Of a DNA stretch of 64,000 nucleotides, positions 36,516-45,841 are shown piece by piece. The DNA is from Candidatus Cloacimonas acidaminovorans str. Evry (GTDB lineage: Bacteria; Cloacimonadota; Cloacimonadia; Cloacimonadales; Cloacimonadaceae), in contig NC_020449.1 of assembly GCF_000146065.2 (NCBI RefSeq), forward strand, positions 1,712,654 to 1,776,653. Reading direction: 5' to 3'. The notes beneath the pieces were generated by a model. It had not been told where the DNA came from. It did not search any database and saw only the letters and a list, made by a program, of their open reading frames with translations. The translations under genes and the position numbers were made by a program. Positions within the stretch are counted from its first letter, which is position 1. The number at the start of each line of letters is the position of its first letter.

Positions 36516-37442
36516 ATGTGCAAAAAGTATATCTGGCTTGCCTTCGTGGCACTTTTAATATTTGGTTGCGGAACCGAAGAAAGCCGATTGGAAAAAGCCA
36601 ATAGAAAACTTGGTTCTAAACAGAATCCGATTAAAATGTATTTTGTTCCTTCTCTGGAAGCAGGAAAAGTTGTTTCCAGCGGAGAAGCAATAGCCAATTA
36701 TCTGGAAAAAGAAACCAGATTACATTTTAAAGTAGCTGTTCCTACAAGTTATGCCGCCGTAATTGAAGCACTGGGAACTTATCAGGCGGATGTTGCCTGG
36801 CTGCCAACTTATGCTTATATTTTAGCTAAACAAAAATATGATGCGCAAGTGCGATTGATGACTGTCCGCAATGGCTTAACCAAATACAGAGGACAGTTTG
36901 TAGCCCGTAGTGATAGTAAAATTAATTCTCTGCAGGATATTGAAGGAAAAATAATTGCCTACACGGATGCCGCTTCCACTTCCGGTTATATTTATCCTTC
37001 CGCTATCTTAAAACAAAGGGGTATTACACCCAAAGATTATTTCTTTGCAGGAGGTCATCCCCAAGCTATTTTAGCGGTTTATAGTGGAAGAGCGGATGTG
37101 GGTTGCAGTTATTGGTCGCCACCTGATGCCAAGGGAAAACCAATGGATGCCAGAGAAAAACTCCTGGAGACCTATCCCGATGTGTTTGAGAAAGTTAAAA
37201 TAGTTGATTATACTGATTGGATTCCCAATGATACGGTAACTTTTCGGAAAGACCTTCCTCCCGAAATGGAAGGTATTATCGTGCAGGCATTATATCGCTA
37301 TGCCCAAAGTGCGGAAGGGAAAAAGGTTCTGAAAGCTCTTTATGATATTGATGGCTTGGAATATGCCTCCGATAAGGATTACGAAATTGTGCGCACAACC
37401 CTTAAGACAATGAATATGGACCCAGCCGAATTGCTTAAATGA
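36516..37442 (+). CDS. phnD: Phosphonate/phosphite-type ABC transporter substrate-binding lipoprotein
   Basis: A PhnD-like solute-binding protein with a lipobox ending at Cys (LLIFGC, residue 18 from this start). The two-lobe fold has AVPTSYAAVIEALG, DVAWLPTYAY, YTDAASTSGYIYP and GRADVGCSYWSP. The ATG at 36516 has GAGGAG 9 nt upstream; an in-frame ATG at 36510 is only 3 nt from it. The stop overlaps phnC. The ligand could be phosphonate, phosphite or phosphate. Confidence 0.9.
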   Translation: MCKKYIWLAFVALLIFGCGTEESRLEKANRKLGSKQNPIKMYFVPSLEAGKVVSSGEAIANYLEKETRLHFKVAVPTSYAAVIEALGTYQADVAWLPTYAYILAKQKYDAQVRLMTVRNGLTKYRGQFVARSDSKINSLQDIEGKIIAYTDAASTSGYIYPSAILKQRGITPKDYFFAGGHPQAILAVYSGRADVGCSYWSPPDAKGKPMDAREKLLETYPDVFEKVKIVDYTDWIPNDTVTFRKDLPPEMEGIIVQALYRYAQSAEGKKVLKALYDIDGLEYASDKDYEIVRTTLKTMNMDPAELLK

Positions 37443-38191
37443 ATCCAAACAGTAATTTGCTTCAAGTTAATAACTTAAGCAAAAGTTATGACGGTAAAAA
37501 ATGGGCATTGGAAGATTTATCTCTAAAAGTGCAAGAAGGGGATTTTGTAATTTTATTAGGACTTTCCGGCAGCGGAAAATCTACTTTGCTGCGTTGTATC
37601 AATCGTCTTATTGAACCAACCAGGGGACAAATCCTTTTTCGCAATGAAGATATTCTGCAACTTAAAGGAATAGAGCTGAAACATTATCGCCGCCAAATCG
37701 GAATGGTTTTTCAGCAATTCAACCTAGTGAAAAACCTCACCGTCCTCACCAATGTTTTAACCGGACGCTTAGGATATCATTCCTCTCTTTCACCTTTCAG
37801 CAAAGAGGATTATGAACTGGCAACACAAAATCTGGAAAAAGTGGGCTTACAGGATTTTGCCGATAAACAGGTAAAATTCCTTTCCGGAGGACAACAACAA
37901 AGAGTTGGTATTGCACGTGCCTTAATGCAAAAACCTTCTTTAATTTTAGCCGACGAACCGGTAGCCAGTTTAGACCCTGCCACAGCCGATTCCATTATGC
38001 AATACCTGGGTGAAATAAACCGGGAAGGAATTTCTATTATCTGTTCATTACACTTTTTAACTCTGGCACGCAGGTATGGAAATAAGGTTTTAGCTCTGAA
38101 AGAAGGACATAAGGTCTTTGAAGGAATTCCTAACCAAATTGATAATATCCGCTTTAAAGAAATTTACGGTCAGGATGCTGAAGAAATCTAA
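37439..38191 (+). CDS. phnC: Phosphonate-type ABC transporter ATP-binding protein
   Basis: A 250-residue ABC ATPase. The Walker A GLSGSGKST lies near 42, the signature is LSGGQQQRVGIARAL, and Walker B is LILADEPVAS. It overlaps phnD (ATGA). The usual third gene, a PhnE permease, is not downstream; a 698-bp gene-free stretch follows instead. Confidence 0.93.
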   Translation: MNPNSNLLQVNNLSKSYDGKKWALEDLSLKVQEGDFVILLGLSGSGKSTLLRCINRLIEPTRGQILFRNEDILQLKGIELKHYRRQIGMVFQQFNLVKNLTVLTNVLTGRLGYHSSLSPFSKEDYELATQNLEKVGLQDFADKQVKFLSGGQQQRVGIARALMQKPSLILADEPVASLDPATADSIMQYLGEINREGISIICSLHFLTLARRYGNKVLALKEGHKVFEGIPNQIDNIRFKEIYGQDAEEI

Positions 38192-38301
38192 AGATGTTTT
38201 TAATTCATAATTTCGGTGCTAACTCCCGATATAAACAATAACAATTCCCGCTTGTTACAAAGATTACGAGCTCTTTCTTTTTGCTCGCTAAAATGCTTAA
38301 T

Positions 38302-38381
38302 GACCAAGTAACAATTCCGTAACAACTCCGTAACGAAATTACGGAAGTGTTACGGAAGTGTTACGGAGTCGTTACTTAATC
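38302..38381. repeat. Palindromic array of 11-bp units (3 + gaa + 4), locus 2
   Basis: Left units gaccaagtaac, aattccgtaac and aactccgtaac are followed by the centre gaa (38335-38337). The right units are attacggaagt, gttacggaagt, gttacggagtc and gttacttaatc. The total is exactly 80 bp, the same layout and length as the locus at 57517-57596. Confidence 0.9.
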
Positions 38382-38511
38382 TTGTGGGTTTCAATAAATT
38401 ACGCATTTGAACTTAAGTTCGGGAAAAGATGAACAATCTGGACTGTTAACCTTATATGATACAACTAATTAGCTTTTTTTTTATCACGAAAATAAAGAAA
38501 TATTTTTTACC

Positions 38512-38572
38512 TTAAACCCAAATAATGCAGTTGAGGGAAAATGGGTTGGCAAATATTTTCTTTAACAAAGAA
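38512..38572. repeat. Dispersed intergenic element, copy 3
   Basis: It shares cccaaataatgcagttgag and aaaatgggttggcaaat with copies 1 and 2. The closing half of the stem is degraded (tttaacaaag). Confidence 0.75.
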
Positions 38573-38608
38573 ACTGGAGGTTTCCAAAGAAATTTATGCC
38601 TTTAGCAT

Positions 38609-38630
38609 TTGCCGAATCGGAATTCGGCAA
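38609..38630. repeat. 22-bp perfect hairpin (ttgccgaat-cgga-attcggcaa), copy 1
   Basis: A 9-bp perfect stem around a 4-nt loop. An identical copy lies at 51687-51708, also in a gene-free stretch. Confidence 0.85.
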
Positions 38631-38712
38631 CCCGATTGCTAAATATATCTTTTTATTATTTCTCCTGCACTATTGGAATTAAATTATATCATTTTTAGAT
38701 GAAATATTGCCT

Positions 38713-38781
38713 TGTCATTCCGCACTCGTTGGGGAATCCATTTTCAAAAAGGAAGGGATTCCTGTTTTCTCAGGAATGACA
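38713..38781. repeat. 69-bp element with inverted ends tgtcattcc...ggaatgaca
   Basis: Outer 9-bp ends are perfect inverted repeats, and an inner pair gggaatcc/ggattcct continues the stem imperfectly. It looks like a small non-coding dispersed element. A related fragment (ctgctttcgcaggaataaca) lies at 46150-46170. Confidence 0.55.
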
Positions 38782-38810
38782 GATGGTTTGTCATTTATAA
38801 AATTATATAT

Positions 38811-38841
38811 AAAAAGCCCCGAATTTCTTCGGGGCTTCATT
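38811..38841 (-). terminator. Rho-independent terminator, possibly bidirectional
   Basis: AAGCCCCGAA (38814-38823), loop tttc, TTCGGGGCTT (38828-38837). On the minus strand the stem is followed by T residues (38815-38811), fitting the end of the secreted-protein gene 50 nt upstream. On the plus strand a weaker T run follows, so it may also stop phnC transcripts. Confidence 0.75.
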
Positions 38842-38850
38842 ATTTTTCCT

Positions 38851-38890
38851 TATTAACTCGTTAACCTGTTAACCTGATAACTCTTTTACC
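38851..38890. repeat. 8-bp degenerate array next to a stop codon
   Basis: Units tattaact, cgttaacc, tgttaacc, tgataact and cttttacc run up to the 3' end of the minus-strand secreted-protein gene. A longer array of the same unit lies at 51804-51875, also just past a minus-strand gene. Confidence 0.75.
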
Positions 38891-41697
38891 TACTTGGCTA
38901 ACAGCATTTTAAGGGTAATAGTTTTACCGGCATTATTTACGCGATAGAAATATATGCCGCTGGCTACGGACTTTTGATTATCATCAGTGCCATTCCAGAC
39001 AACTTTCTGATAACCGGCATTCATCGTTTCATTAACGAGGGTGCGGACTAATTGACCTTTCAGGTTATAAATTTTCACGCTGGTTTGACCGCTGGCAGGA
39101 ATACTGAAACTGATAGTTGTTTCGGGATTGAAGGGATTAGGATAATTCCTGGCATCCAGAACCAAAGGAGGAAGAGTAAGATCTTCTCCTGCATTTCCGC
39201 CCTGAATTATTGCCCGCACCATAATTTCACCAGTTGTAACCGGTTCCCAGGAACCGCTTGTATTTTGATAACTGAAGCCGTTTGAACTTGTATCCAAGCC
39301 AATTTGAGAAGCGCCAGATGTCTCAAATAAAGCGACATAGAATGCCTGGTTGTTCAAATGAGCCGGTGTGGGCAAAGTAATAAAGTTCCATCCGGCAACA
39401 ACTGAAGCTGCAGGATATTGATACTGGGTAACAAGTTGAGCTCCAGGCATTCCATTCGGTCCATTAGCATCATAAACGCGAATAACGATACCCGCAGTTC
39501 CCAAAGTATGAACATACACTTTTACATATTTAAGGTCATATTCATCGTTGCATTCAAATTTAACTGCCATCTGTTTAGTAGCACCCACACTAAATCCCTG
39601 TTCTGCTGTTCCGTCATCGTGATTGATTTCATAATGCCCATCGGGTAGAATGAAAACACTTACCGTGTTGGAAGCACCGGATTCAACAGTTCCATACATA
39701 GCAGTTACATAATAAGAATGAGGACCACCAGGGACTTGAGTATCGGTGTAAGTTAATACATTACCATCAACAGTAGCCACATAACCGGCATCACGATAAA
39801 CCTTATAACCGGTAACATCACGTCCTCTCACAGGTTCGGTATAATGAACACCAAATTTACCTTCCGCAAAGGAATTGTTCATTGGCAATTCACCCAACAC
39901 ATATTCTTTCCCTGTGGCATCGGCTACATAAACCTGAATAGTCCAGTTATATGTAAGCGAAGCACTTTCAGCAGTAAGAGTATGCCAATTATTGTTCATA
40001 TAAATCATATTGCCATAACCCTCAACTTGAGGTCCGTTATCACAACCTGCAGGATAGCCGCCTGTTGCATTGCAACGGTATCCAACCATAATTGTGGTCG
40101 CTGCGGGAATAGTATATGGTGTAGTGAGGATCACTTCATTCCATACATCTTCAGTAATAGTAGGAACTGCCTGATCATAAACTAATACACCTGCTGCTCC
40201 TGTCCAAATGCGAACGGCATAAGAACATAGAGTTGTAGGTTCTGCAGGAACGAATTTAATCTTGGTAATATTCATTCCCACATAAGGATAGATACTATTC
40301 GTTTCCCCAATGGCATCCCATTTGGCAGCTACACTAAAATCGGCAACTCCATTGGTGCCAATAGAATTACCGGCTGGTTCACCACAGTAATAAATCCAGC
40401 CCTCTTCGCCACCTCCGCCTCCACTACCAGGTTCATTCCAGGTAAGGGTAACTGAGTTTCCGGAAACAGCAGCTGTCAGATTTTCGGGAGCAGCAATAAA
40501 TACATCATTATAGACCCTGAAGTCATCAATAAACATTCCTACTCCATCAGGAGTATCTGCATCGGACTTAAAATACCAGCGGAAAATAGCTGTTTCACCG
40601 TGGTATTCGGTAATAAAGAAACTTAACCCAAATCCCTCGGTCATAGATTGCCAGGCATCTTGCAGGCCTGTATACACATAATTATTTCCTTCGGGTGTCC
40701 CGTAAGGATTGCTCATTGCATACCAGGTATTTCCACCATCTACAGAAATTTCCCAGCCAAAATAATCCACTTCCGGGAAGGTATTCGGATCATTGTAACT
40801 TCCCTTCACCATAAAGTCCACCCACATATCTCCACTATTAGGTAAAGTAACAGGAGGACTGACTAAATAGTTCAGCATATTAGTATTATAACTGCCGGAA
40901 GCATTTTGGCAGACAATACAATGTGTAGGTGAAGGAGCTGTAGCATCAGTTGCTATATGCCAAAGGTCTTCTCCAACAGGAACCAGAGAAGAATAGGTCA
41001 TTTGACCATCATCTACTCCGTTATTGCTGTATCCACCAAAACTGATATCATCAACCATCATTCCATACATTGCAGGTGCATCGCTTGTGCAGTAAGCCGG
41101 ATCGGAAGCAAAAGCAAAACGGATTTTCACACTTTGTCCCACATAAGCACTAAGGTCAAAAGTGCAATTAGTCCATTCCCGAACTCCACCCCAACCGGGA
41201 ATTCCCTGTCCTTCGCCATGTTCAAAACCGAAGGAATAAGCGGAAGTACAATCATAAGCAGGATTTCCGGAAATAGGTGTCCAAGTAGCTCCGCCATTAG
41301 TGGAAATCCTTACATTACAGGCATCCCAACCATTCCAAGGTGCAGTAGCCCCCGCAGGGTCTTCTACATTGTGACGCATTTTGAAAGTTAAAGTTGCATT
41401 GGCAGAAGTTAAAGTTCTTGCCGGGGTATCCAAAACAAGGTATTGATGATTATAATAACCACCAATATTACTTCCTTGAGCCAGAGCCGGGTCTCCCATC
41501 CACCAGACATTTCCCTGGGTTCCGCCAAAATTGTAAATATGCCAATTATTAGGTGAAACCGTAGCATCGTAATGAGTCCAGCCAGGAGCCCCGGATTCAA
41601 AATCCTCACCATAAGCAATAACCTGATAGCGATTGCCGTCGGCAAAGATTGCTGTTACGAGTGTAAGGGCTAAGATAATCAGCCAATACTTTTTCAT
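38890..41697 (-). CDS. Large secreted protein with fibronectin-like and C-terminal sorting domains
   Basis: A 935-residue protein with a signal peptide (about 1-19). Two MAM/jelly-roll-like segments follow (FESGAPGWTHYDATVSPNNW; MYGMMVDDISFGG and VGMFIDDFRVYND), then a fibronectin III unit (PENLTAAVSGNSVTLTWNEP), a further beta domain and a second fibronectin-like segment. The last 85 residues (NYPNPFNPETTISFSIP to KMLLAK) are the FlgD-like sorting domain for outer-membrane export. No catalytic site is seen. GGAGGATCA precedes the ATG. It is likely an adhesin or surface structural protein. Confidence 0.85.
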   Translation of the reverse strand: MKKYWLIILALTLVTAIFADGNRYQVIAYGEDFESGAPGWTHYDATVSPNNWHIYNFGGTQGNVWWMGDPALAQGSNIGGYYNHQYLVLDTPARTLTSANATLTFKMRHNVEDPAGATAPWNGWDACNVRISTNGGATWTPISGNPAYDCTSAYSFGFEHGEGQGIPGWGGVREWTNCTFDLSAYVGQSVKIRFAFASDPAYCTSDAPAMYGMMVDDISFGGYSNNGVDDGQMTYSSLVPVGEDLWHIATDATAPSPTHCIVCQNASGSYNTNMLNYLVSPPVTLPNSGDMWVDFMVKGSYNDPNTFPEVDYFGWEISVDGGNTWYAMSNPYGTPEGNNYVYTGLQDAWQSMTEGFGLSFFITEYHGETAIFRWYFKSDADTPDGVGMFIDDFRVYNDVFIAAPENLTAAVSGNSVTLTWNEPGSGGGGGEEGWIYYCGEPAGNSIGTNGVADFSVAAKWDAIGETNSIYPYVGMNITKIKFVPAEPTTLCSYAVRIWTGAAGVLVYDQAVPTITEDVWNEVILTTPYTIPAATTIMVGYRCNATGGYPAGCDNGPQVEGYGNMIYMNNNWHTLTAESASLTYNWTIQVYVADATGKEYVLGELPMNNSFAEGKFGVHYTEPVRGRDVTGYKVYRDAGYVATVDGNVLTYTDTQVPGGPHSYYVTAMYGTVESGASNTVSVFILPDGHYEINHDDGTAEQGFSVGATKQMAVKFECNDEYDLKYVKVYVHTLGTAGIVIRVYDANGPNGMPGAQLVTQYQYPAASVVAGWNFITLPTPAHLNNQAFYVALFETSGASQIGLDTSSNGFSYQNTSGSWEPVTTGEIMVRAIIQGGNAGEDLTLPPLVLDARNYPNPFNPETTISFSIPASGQTSVKIYNLKGQLVRTLVNETMNAGYQKVVWNGTDDNQKSVASGIYFYRVNNAGKTITLKMLLAK

Positions 41698-41747
41698 TGA
41701 TCCTCCTTATAGATCAAGTAATGTTTTTTTTCTTTTTATTGTTGCAC

Positions 41748-41772
41748 CGGAAGGTTGATATCCTCGTCTACC
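41748..41772. repeat. Small repeat (ccggaaggttgatatcctcgtctacc), copy 2
   Basis: It shares ccggaaggttgat with the inverted copy at 46191-46216, and tcctcgtc with 46085-46101. It lies in the 218-bp gap between the ABC exporter and the secreted-protein gene. Confidence 0.5.
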
Positions 41773-41915
41773 AAAAAGGATATCGTTTTTCCGCAATTAA
41801 GCACTCTCTATATATAGGGGAGCACAAAAAGTCATTCTGGTGACAAAAAATCAATCCCCATAATTATATACTATTTCAAACCCGCAATTTTGTCAATCAC
41901 TTTTTCTGCGCAAGC

Positions 41916-44090
41916 TCAATTTCGGGTATACTGTAACCTGTATAAGTCATAATATAAGCCCTGTTTATCAAGAAGTTCAAAATGCGAACCTTCTTCTACA
42001 ATTTCACCTTTATGCAACACTAAGATGCGGTCTACATTTTGAATGGTAGAAAGACGATGAGCAATTATTATAGAAGTTCTACCCTTAATAACCTTATTTA
42101 AAGCATCCTGAATAAGAAGTTCGGTTTCAGTATCAATATTGGAAGTTGCCTCATCCAGAATAAAAATGGAAGGATTGTAAGCCAGCACTCTGGCAAAGGC
42201 AATAAGCTGTCTTTGTCCTGTAGAAAGAGTTGCCCCTCTTTCCATAACCGGTTCGTAATAACCCCGAGGTAATTGACTGATAAATTTATCGGCATTAACA
42301 TATTTTGCCACTCTGATAATTTCCTCATCGGTAAGGTCATTATTGTTGAGAGCTATATTATCTTTTATATTTCCGGAAAAGAGGAAAACATCCTGTTGCA
42401 CGATTCCTACATTTCTGCGCAAGTCAGCTAAAGAATAGTTATGTATATCTTTACCATCAATCAAAATTCTCCCTTTCTGGAAAGGATACATTCCCAAAAT
42501 CAGGTTTACAATAGATGTTTTGCCGCTGCCTGTATGCCCAACGAGGGCAATTTTTTCTCCCGGAGCAACCTTAAAAGAGATATCTTTAAGAACCCATTCT
42601 TCGTCATTATAGGCAAGCCACACATTTTGAAATTCAATTTCGCCTTTCATTTTTATGTTTTTATGCATTTCCACTCTATAATCATCAGGGGTAAGCGATA
42701 TTAAATTGAATATTCTTTCTGCACTTGCTAAAGCGCTCTGTAAGAAATTAAATTTATCCGAAAAATCGTTTATGGGCTCAAAAAGTTTACTTATATATTG
42801 AGTGAAAGCCATCAATAAACCGATGGTGATTACATTTTGCAGTATTTTTCCACCCCCATACCAAATGATTAAAGCAACAGCAATCTGAGAAGAAACATGA
42901 ATGATAGGACGGAAAAAAGCAAATAAGCGTATCTGCTTAATGGAAGCAAGATAATATTTTTGATTGATGGTGGCAAATTCCTGACGCTTATGAAAGTATT
43001 GATTAAAAAGCCGGATAATTTTCTGCCCTTCAATATGTTCTGCCAAAGTAGCATTTAGAACTGCAAGATGTTTTCGCACTTCCCGATAGACAACTCTGGT
43101 TTTTTTCCGGAAAATAACAATTACCCAAATTACTAAAGGTAAGATGCTAAAACTCACTAAAGCCAAACGCCAGTTCAAAGCTAACATTAATATCACAATT
43201 GTAATAATTAAAATAACATCCTGAATTAGAGTTATAACTCCTGAAGCTAACATTTCATCAATGGCAGCAATATCGTTTGTAACCCGGGTAACTAAACGCC
43301 CTACAGGATTTGTGTCAAAGAATTTGGTTGGCATTTTTTGCAGATGGGCAAAAACATCGTGTCGTAAATCAGCCATTGCATTTTGCGAAAAATAGGCAGT
43401 AATAACAGTTTGAAAATAACTGGCAATAAAGCGTAAAGTAATAATAGCCAAAAAGATAAGAGCTAAAATCAACAGCTTTTGAACTGTCTCATTCCGCACT
43501 TTCAAACGCTCTTCCTTGGGTAATTTGTTTAGTTCTTTTTTGGGAACTGCAATTGTTTTTGAGCCGATTCTATACCATCCGGAAAGATTTGGTGTATCAG
43601 GATGTAAATTTTCCGGCAGATACTTCTTTAAGATGTTAATATTCTCATCCTTATCGCTTAGCAGAAATACCGTTTCTGCTTTTAGGATTCCTTTTTCTTG
43701 TAAGTACTCCAGATCAGTACGATTTATTTTATTACGGTCTTTAGCATTGATAATTACAAAGTGATTTTCACCATATTTATATTCTTTGAATCCCAGTTTT
43801 TGATAGCGTTTGATAAAATTTTGATAATCATTTTCCCCGGCAAAAACGGCAATGGACTTATCGGAAACGATATGATCATCAATAGCCGATCTTTGAATTA
43901 AAGGAATAATAACTTCAGCACCAGAAATCAACAATAAAAATAGGAAAGAAAGAATAACCCACTTGAGGTAGGGTTTCAAGTAACGAAGCATATTACTTAA
44001 AAGCCGTTTATTGTAAATTTTGGTTTTCAGTTCATCTTCAACATAGTTACCTTGTCCCATAGAACCGCCACCGCTGCCACCACCATGCAT
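41916..44090 (-). CDS. ABC exporter half-transporter with large extracytoplasmic insertion
   Basis: A 724-residue fused membrane-ATPase protein. An N-terminal Gly-rich stretch (GGGSGGGSMG) precedes membrane helix 1. Between helices 1 and 2 is an inserted soluble region of about 120 residues (about 80-200), which should lie outside the membrane. The ATPase domain has Walker A GHTGSGKTS, Walker B FILDEAT with the catalytic Glu, and a non-standard signature LSTGQ. Its start overlaps the partner's stop by 1 nt (TAATG). The partner has the complementary degenerate Walker B, so the two form one heterodimer. Substrate unknown (lipid or drug). Confidence 0.9.
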   Translation of the reverse strand: MHGGGSGGGSMGQGNYVEDELKTKIYNKRLLSNMLRYLKPYLKWVILSFLFLLLISGAEVIIPLIQRSAIDDHIVSDKSIAVFAGENDYQNFIKRYQKLGFKEYKYGENHFVIINAKDRNKINRTDLEYLQEKGILKAETVFLLSDKDENINILKKYLPENLHPDTPNLSGWYRIGSKTIAVPKKELNKLPKEERLKVRNETVQKLLILALIFLAIITLRFIASYFQTVITAYFSQNAMADLRHDVFAHLQKMPTKFFDTNPVGRLVTRVTNDIAAIDEMLASGVITLIQDVILIITIVILMLALNWRLALVSFSILPLVIWVIVIFRKKTRVVYREVRKHLAVLNATLAEHIEGQKIIRLFNQYFHKRQEFATINQKYYLASIKQIRLFAFFRPIIHVSSQIAVALIIWYGGGKILQNVITIGLLMAFTQYISKLFEPINDFSDKFNFLQSALASAERIFNLISLTPDDYRVEMHKNIKMKGEIEFQNVWLAYNDEEWVLKDISFKVAPGEKIALVGHTGSGKTSIVNLILGMYPFQKGRILIDGKDIHNYSLADLRRNVGIVQQDVFLFSGNIKDNIALNNNDLTDEEIIRVAKYVNADKFISQLPRGYYEPVMERGATLSTGQRQLIAFARVLAYNPSIFILDEATSNIDTETELLIQDALNKVIKGRTSIIIAHRLSTIQNVDRILVLHKGEIVEEGSHFELLDKQGLYYDLYRLQYTRN

Positions 44091-45841
44091 TATTCTTCTT
44101 CTCCTTCCAAGCGTGCTCTAATTCTTTGTTTTTCGTAGAGGTCTTTATACAATCCACCTTTAGCCAGAAGGTTTTGATGAGTTCCCTGTTCTGCAATAAT
44201 ACCTTCATTAATCACGATTATCAAATCAGAATGTTGCAGGGAAGAAATGCGGTGGGCAATGATAAGAGTTGTTTTCCCTTTCCGAATTTCAATTAAGCTG
44301 TTCAGAATGCGCCGCTCGGTTTTTGTATCCACTGCTGAAAGAGCATCATCCAAAATCAATATATTAGGATTGGTAAGCAACGCTCTGGCAATAGCTACGC
44401 GTTGTTTTTGTCCTCCGGAAAGAGTAACACCTCTTTCTCCCACAACGGTTTCAAATTTCTGTTCAAATTCCATTATTTCATCATAGACCTGGGCAATACG
44501 AGCCGCCTCAAAAACCTCTTCATCGGAAGCCTCAGGATTGCCCAAACGAATGTTATCGGCAATAGATTCTGAAAATAGGAAAATATCCTGAGGAACAAGA
44601 ACAATATCTCTGCGCAAAACATTCAACGGAATAGTATACAGCTCATAATCATCTACATAAATACTATTTCGCGGAGGATTGTAGATCCTTACTAAAAGTT
44701 CAATTAAGGTAGTTTTACCGCAACCTGTAGGACCAACGATTGCCAGTGTTTTTCCTACTTCAATACCTGCTGTGATGTCTTTAAAAATTAAAGGCAGATT
44801 ATCGCTATAGCGGAAAAATAAATTCTGAAATAGGATTTTACCTTCCAGATGTGTTATGCGTTCATCCGCAAAGACATCATCAATTTCGGGTTTTATTTCA
44901 AATATTTCATTCAACCGTTTCAGAGAAGCAGTTCCTCTTTGATATATATCTACAATCCAACCAATAGCAATCATAGGCCAAACAAGCATTCCGAGATATT
45001 GGAAGAAAGCAATGAAGCCACCTACACTTATTTCTCCCCGAATAGCAGATTTGCCTCCAAAGTAAATAGTAATAATCATACTGATGCTTACTATGAAACC
45101 CATAAAAGGATGAAACACGCCTGCAATCTTGGCAAGAGCAATATTTTGATTTACAAAATCGTGAGAAACATCATCTATTTTTTTCAGCTCCGTTTTTTCC
45201 TGACAGAATGCCTTCACTATTCTGATACCGGAAATGGTTTCCTGAACTTTACCGCTTAAAATGGCAAAACTTTCCTGCACAGCTCTAAAACGGGTATGCA
45301 CTTTTCTGCCGAAATACATAACAGTTAATGATATAATAGGCATAGGAATAACTGCCAGCAATGTCAGCTTGCCATTGATAGAAATCATAAAAGCAAAGGA
45401 AGCAATAGTCATTAAAACAATATCCATTGCAGAGATTAAACCCATTCCAAAGAGCATCCGAACTGCATTCAGATCGTTTGTGGCATAAGCCATCAAGTCA
45501 CCTGTTTTGCTTTTATTGAAAAAATTTTGGGATAAGGTTAACAGATGATCGTAAAAATCCTGTCTTAAACTTTTTTCTATACTATGTGAATTGCCAATGA
45601 TCAGAACTCGCCAAAAAAACCTTAAAACCATTACCGCAATGGCAAAGACAAAGATAATTAAGGCAATCCAAATCAAACCCCCTTGATCTATTGTCCTTTC
45701 TTGAATATGATCTATGGCATATTGCATTACTTTGGGAACAGCAAGCTGCACCAGATCCACCAGAATTAACATTACCAGTCCACCCAAAATTCGGGTGTAG
45801 CTCTTCTTCAAATAAGGAAGAACAGCATCAAAAGTTCGCAT
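44090..45841 (-). CDS. ABC exporter half-transporter with degenerate Walker B
   Basis: A 583-residue MsbA/MdlA-like half-transporter: six membrane helices, then an ATPase with Walker A GPTGCGKTT, a standard signature LSGGQKQR and Walker B LILDDALS, where Asp replaces the catalytic Glu. In heterodimeric exporters such as TM287/288 the Asp subunit builds the inactive site together with the altered signature of its partner. Here the partner has LSTGQ. It is translationally coupled to the downstream gene. Confidence 0.92.
   Translation of the reverse strand: MRTFDAVLPYLKKSYTRILGGLVMLILVDLVQLAVPKVMQYAIDHIQERTIDQGGLIWIALIIFVFAIAVMVLRFFWRVLIIGNSHSIEKSLRQDFYDHLLTLSQNFFNKSKTGDLMAYATNDLNAVRMLFGMGLISAMDIVLMTIASFAFMISINGKLTLLAVIPMPIISLTVMYFGRKVHTRFRAVQESFAILSGKVQETISGIRIVKAFCQEKTELKKIDDVSHDFVNQNIALAKIAGVFHPFMGFIVSISMIITIYFGGKSAIRGEISVGGFIAFFQYLGMLVWPMIAIGWIVDIYQRGTASLKRLNEIFEIKPEIDDVFADERITHLEGKILFQNLFFRYSDNLPLIFKDITAGIEVGKTLAIVGPTGCGKTTLIELLVRIYNPPRNSIYVDDYELYTIPLNVLRRDIVLVPQDIFLFSESIADNIRLGNPEASDEEVFEAARIAQVYDEIMEFEQKFETVVGERGVTLSGGQKQRVAIARALLTNPNILILDDALSAVDTKTERRILNSLIEIRKGKTTLIIAHRISSLQHSDLIIVINEGIIAEQGTHQNLLAKGGLYKDLYEKQRIRARLEGEEE

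Larger units (their letters stand above)
38192..38889. other. Gene-free stretch of 698 bp, repeat-rich
   Basis: Between convergent phnC and the secreted-protein gene. It contains, in order, an 11-bp palindromic array, a dispersed element copy, a 22-bp hairpin, a 69-bp inverted-end element, a terminator hairpin and an 8-bp array, each listed separately. No trace of a phnE gene is visible. Confidence 0.75.
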
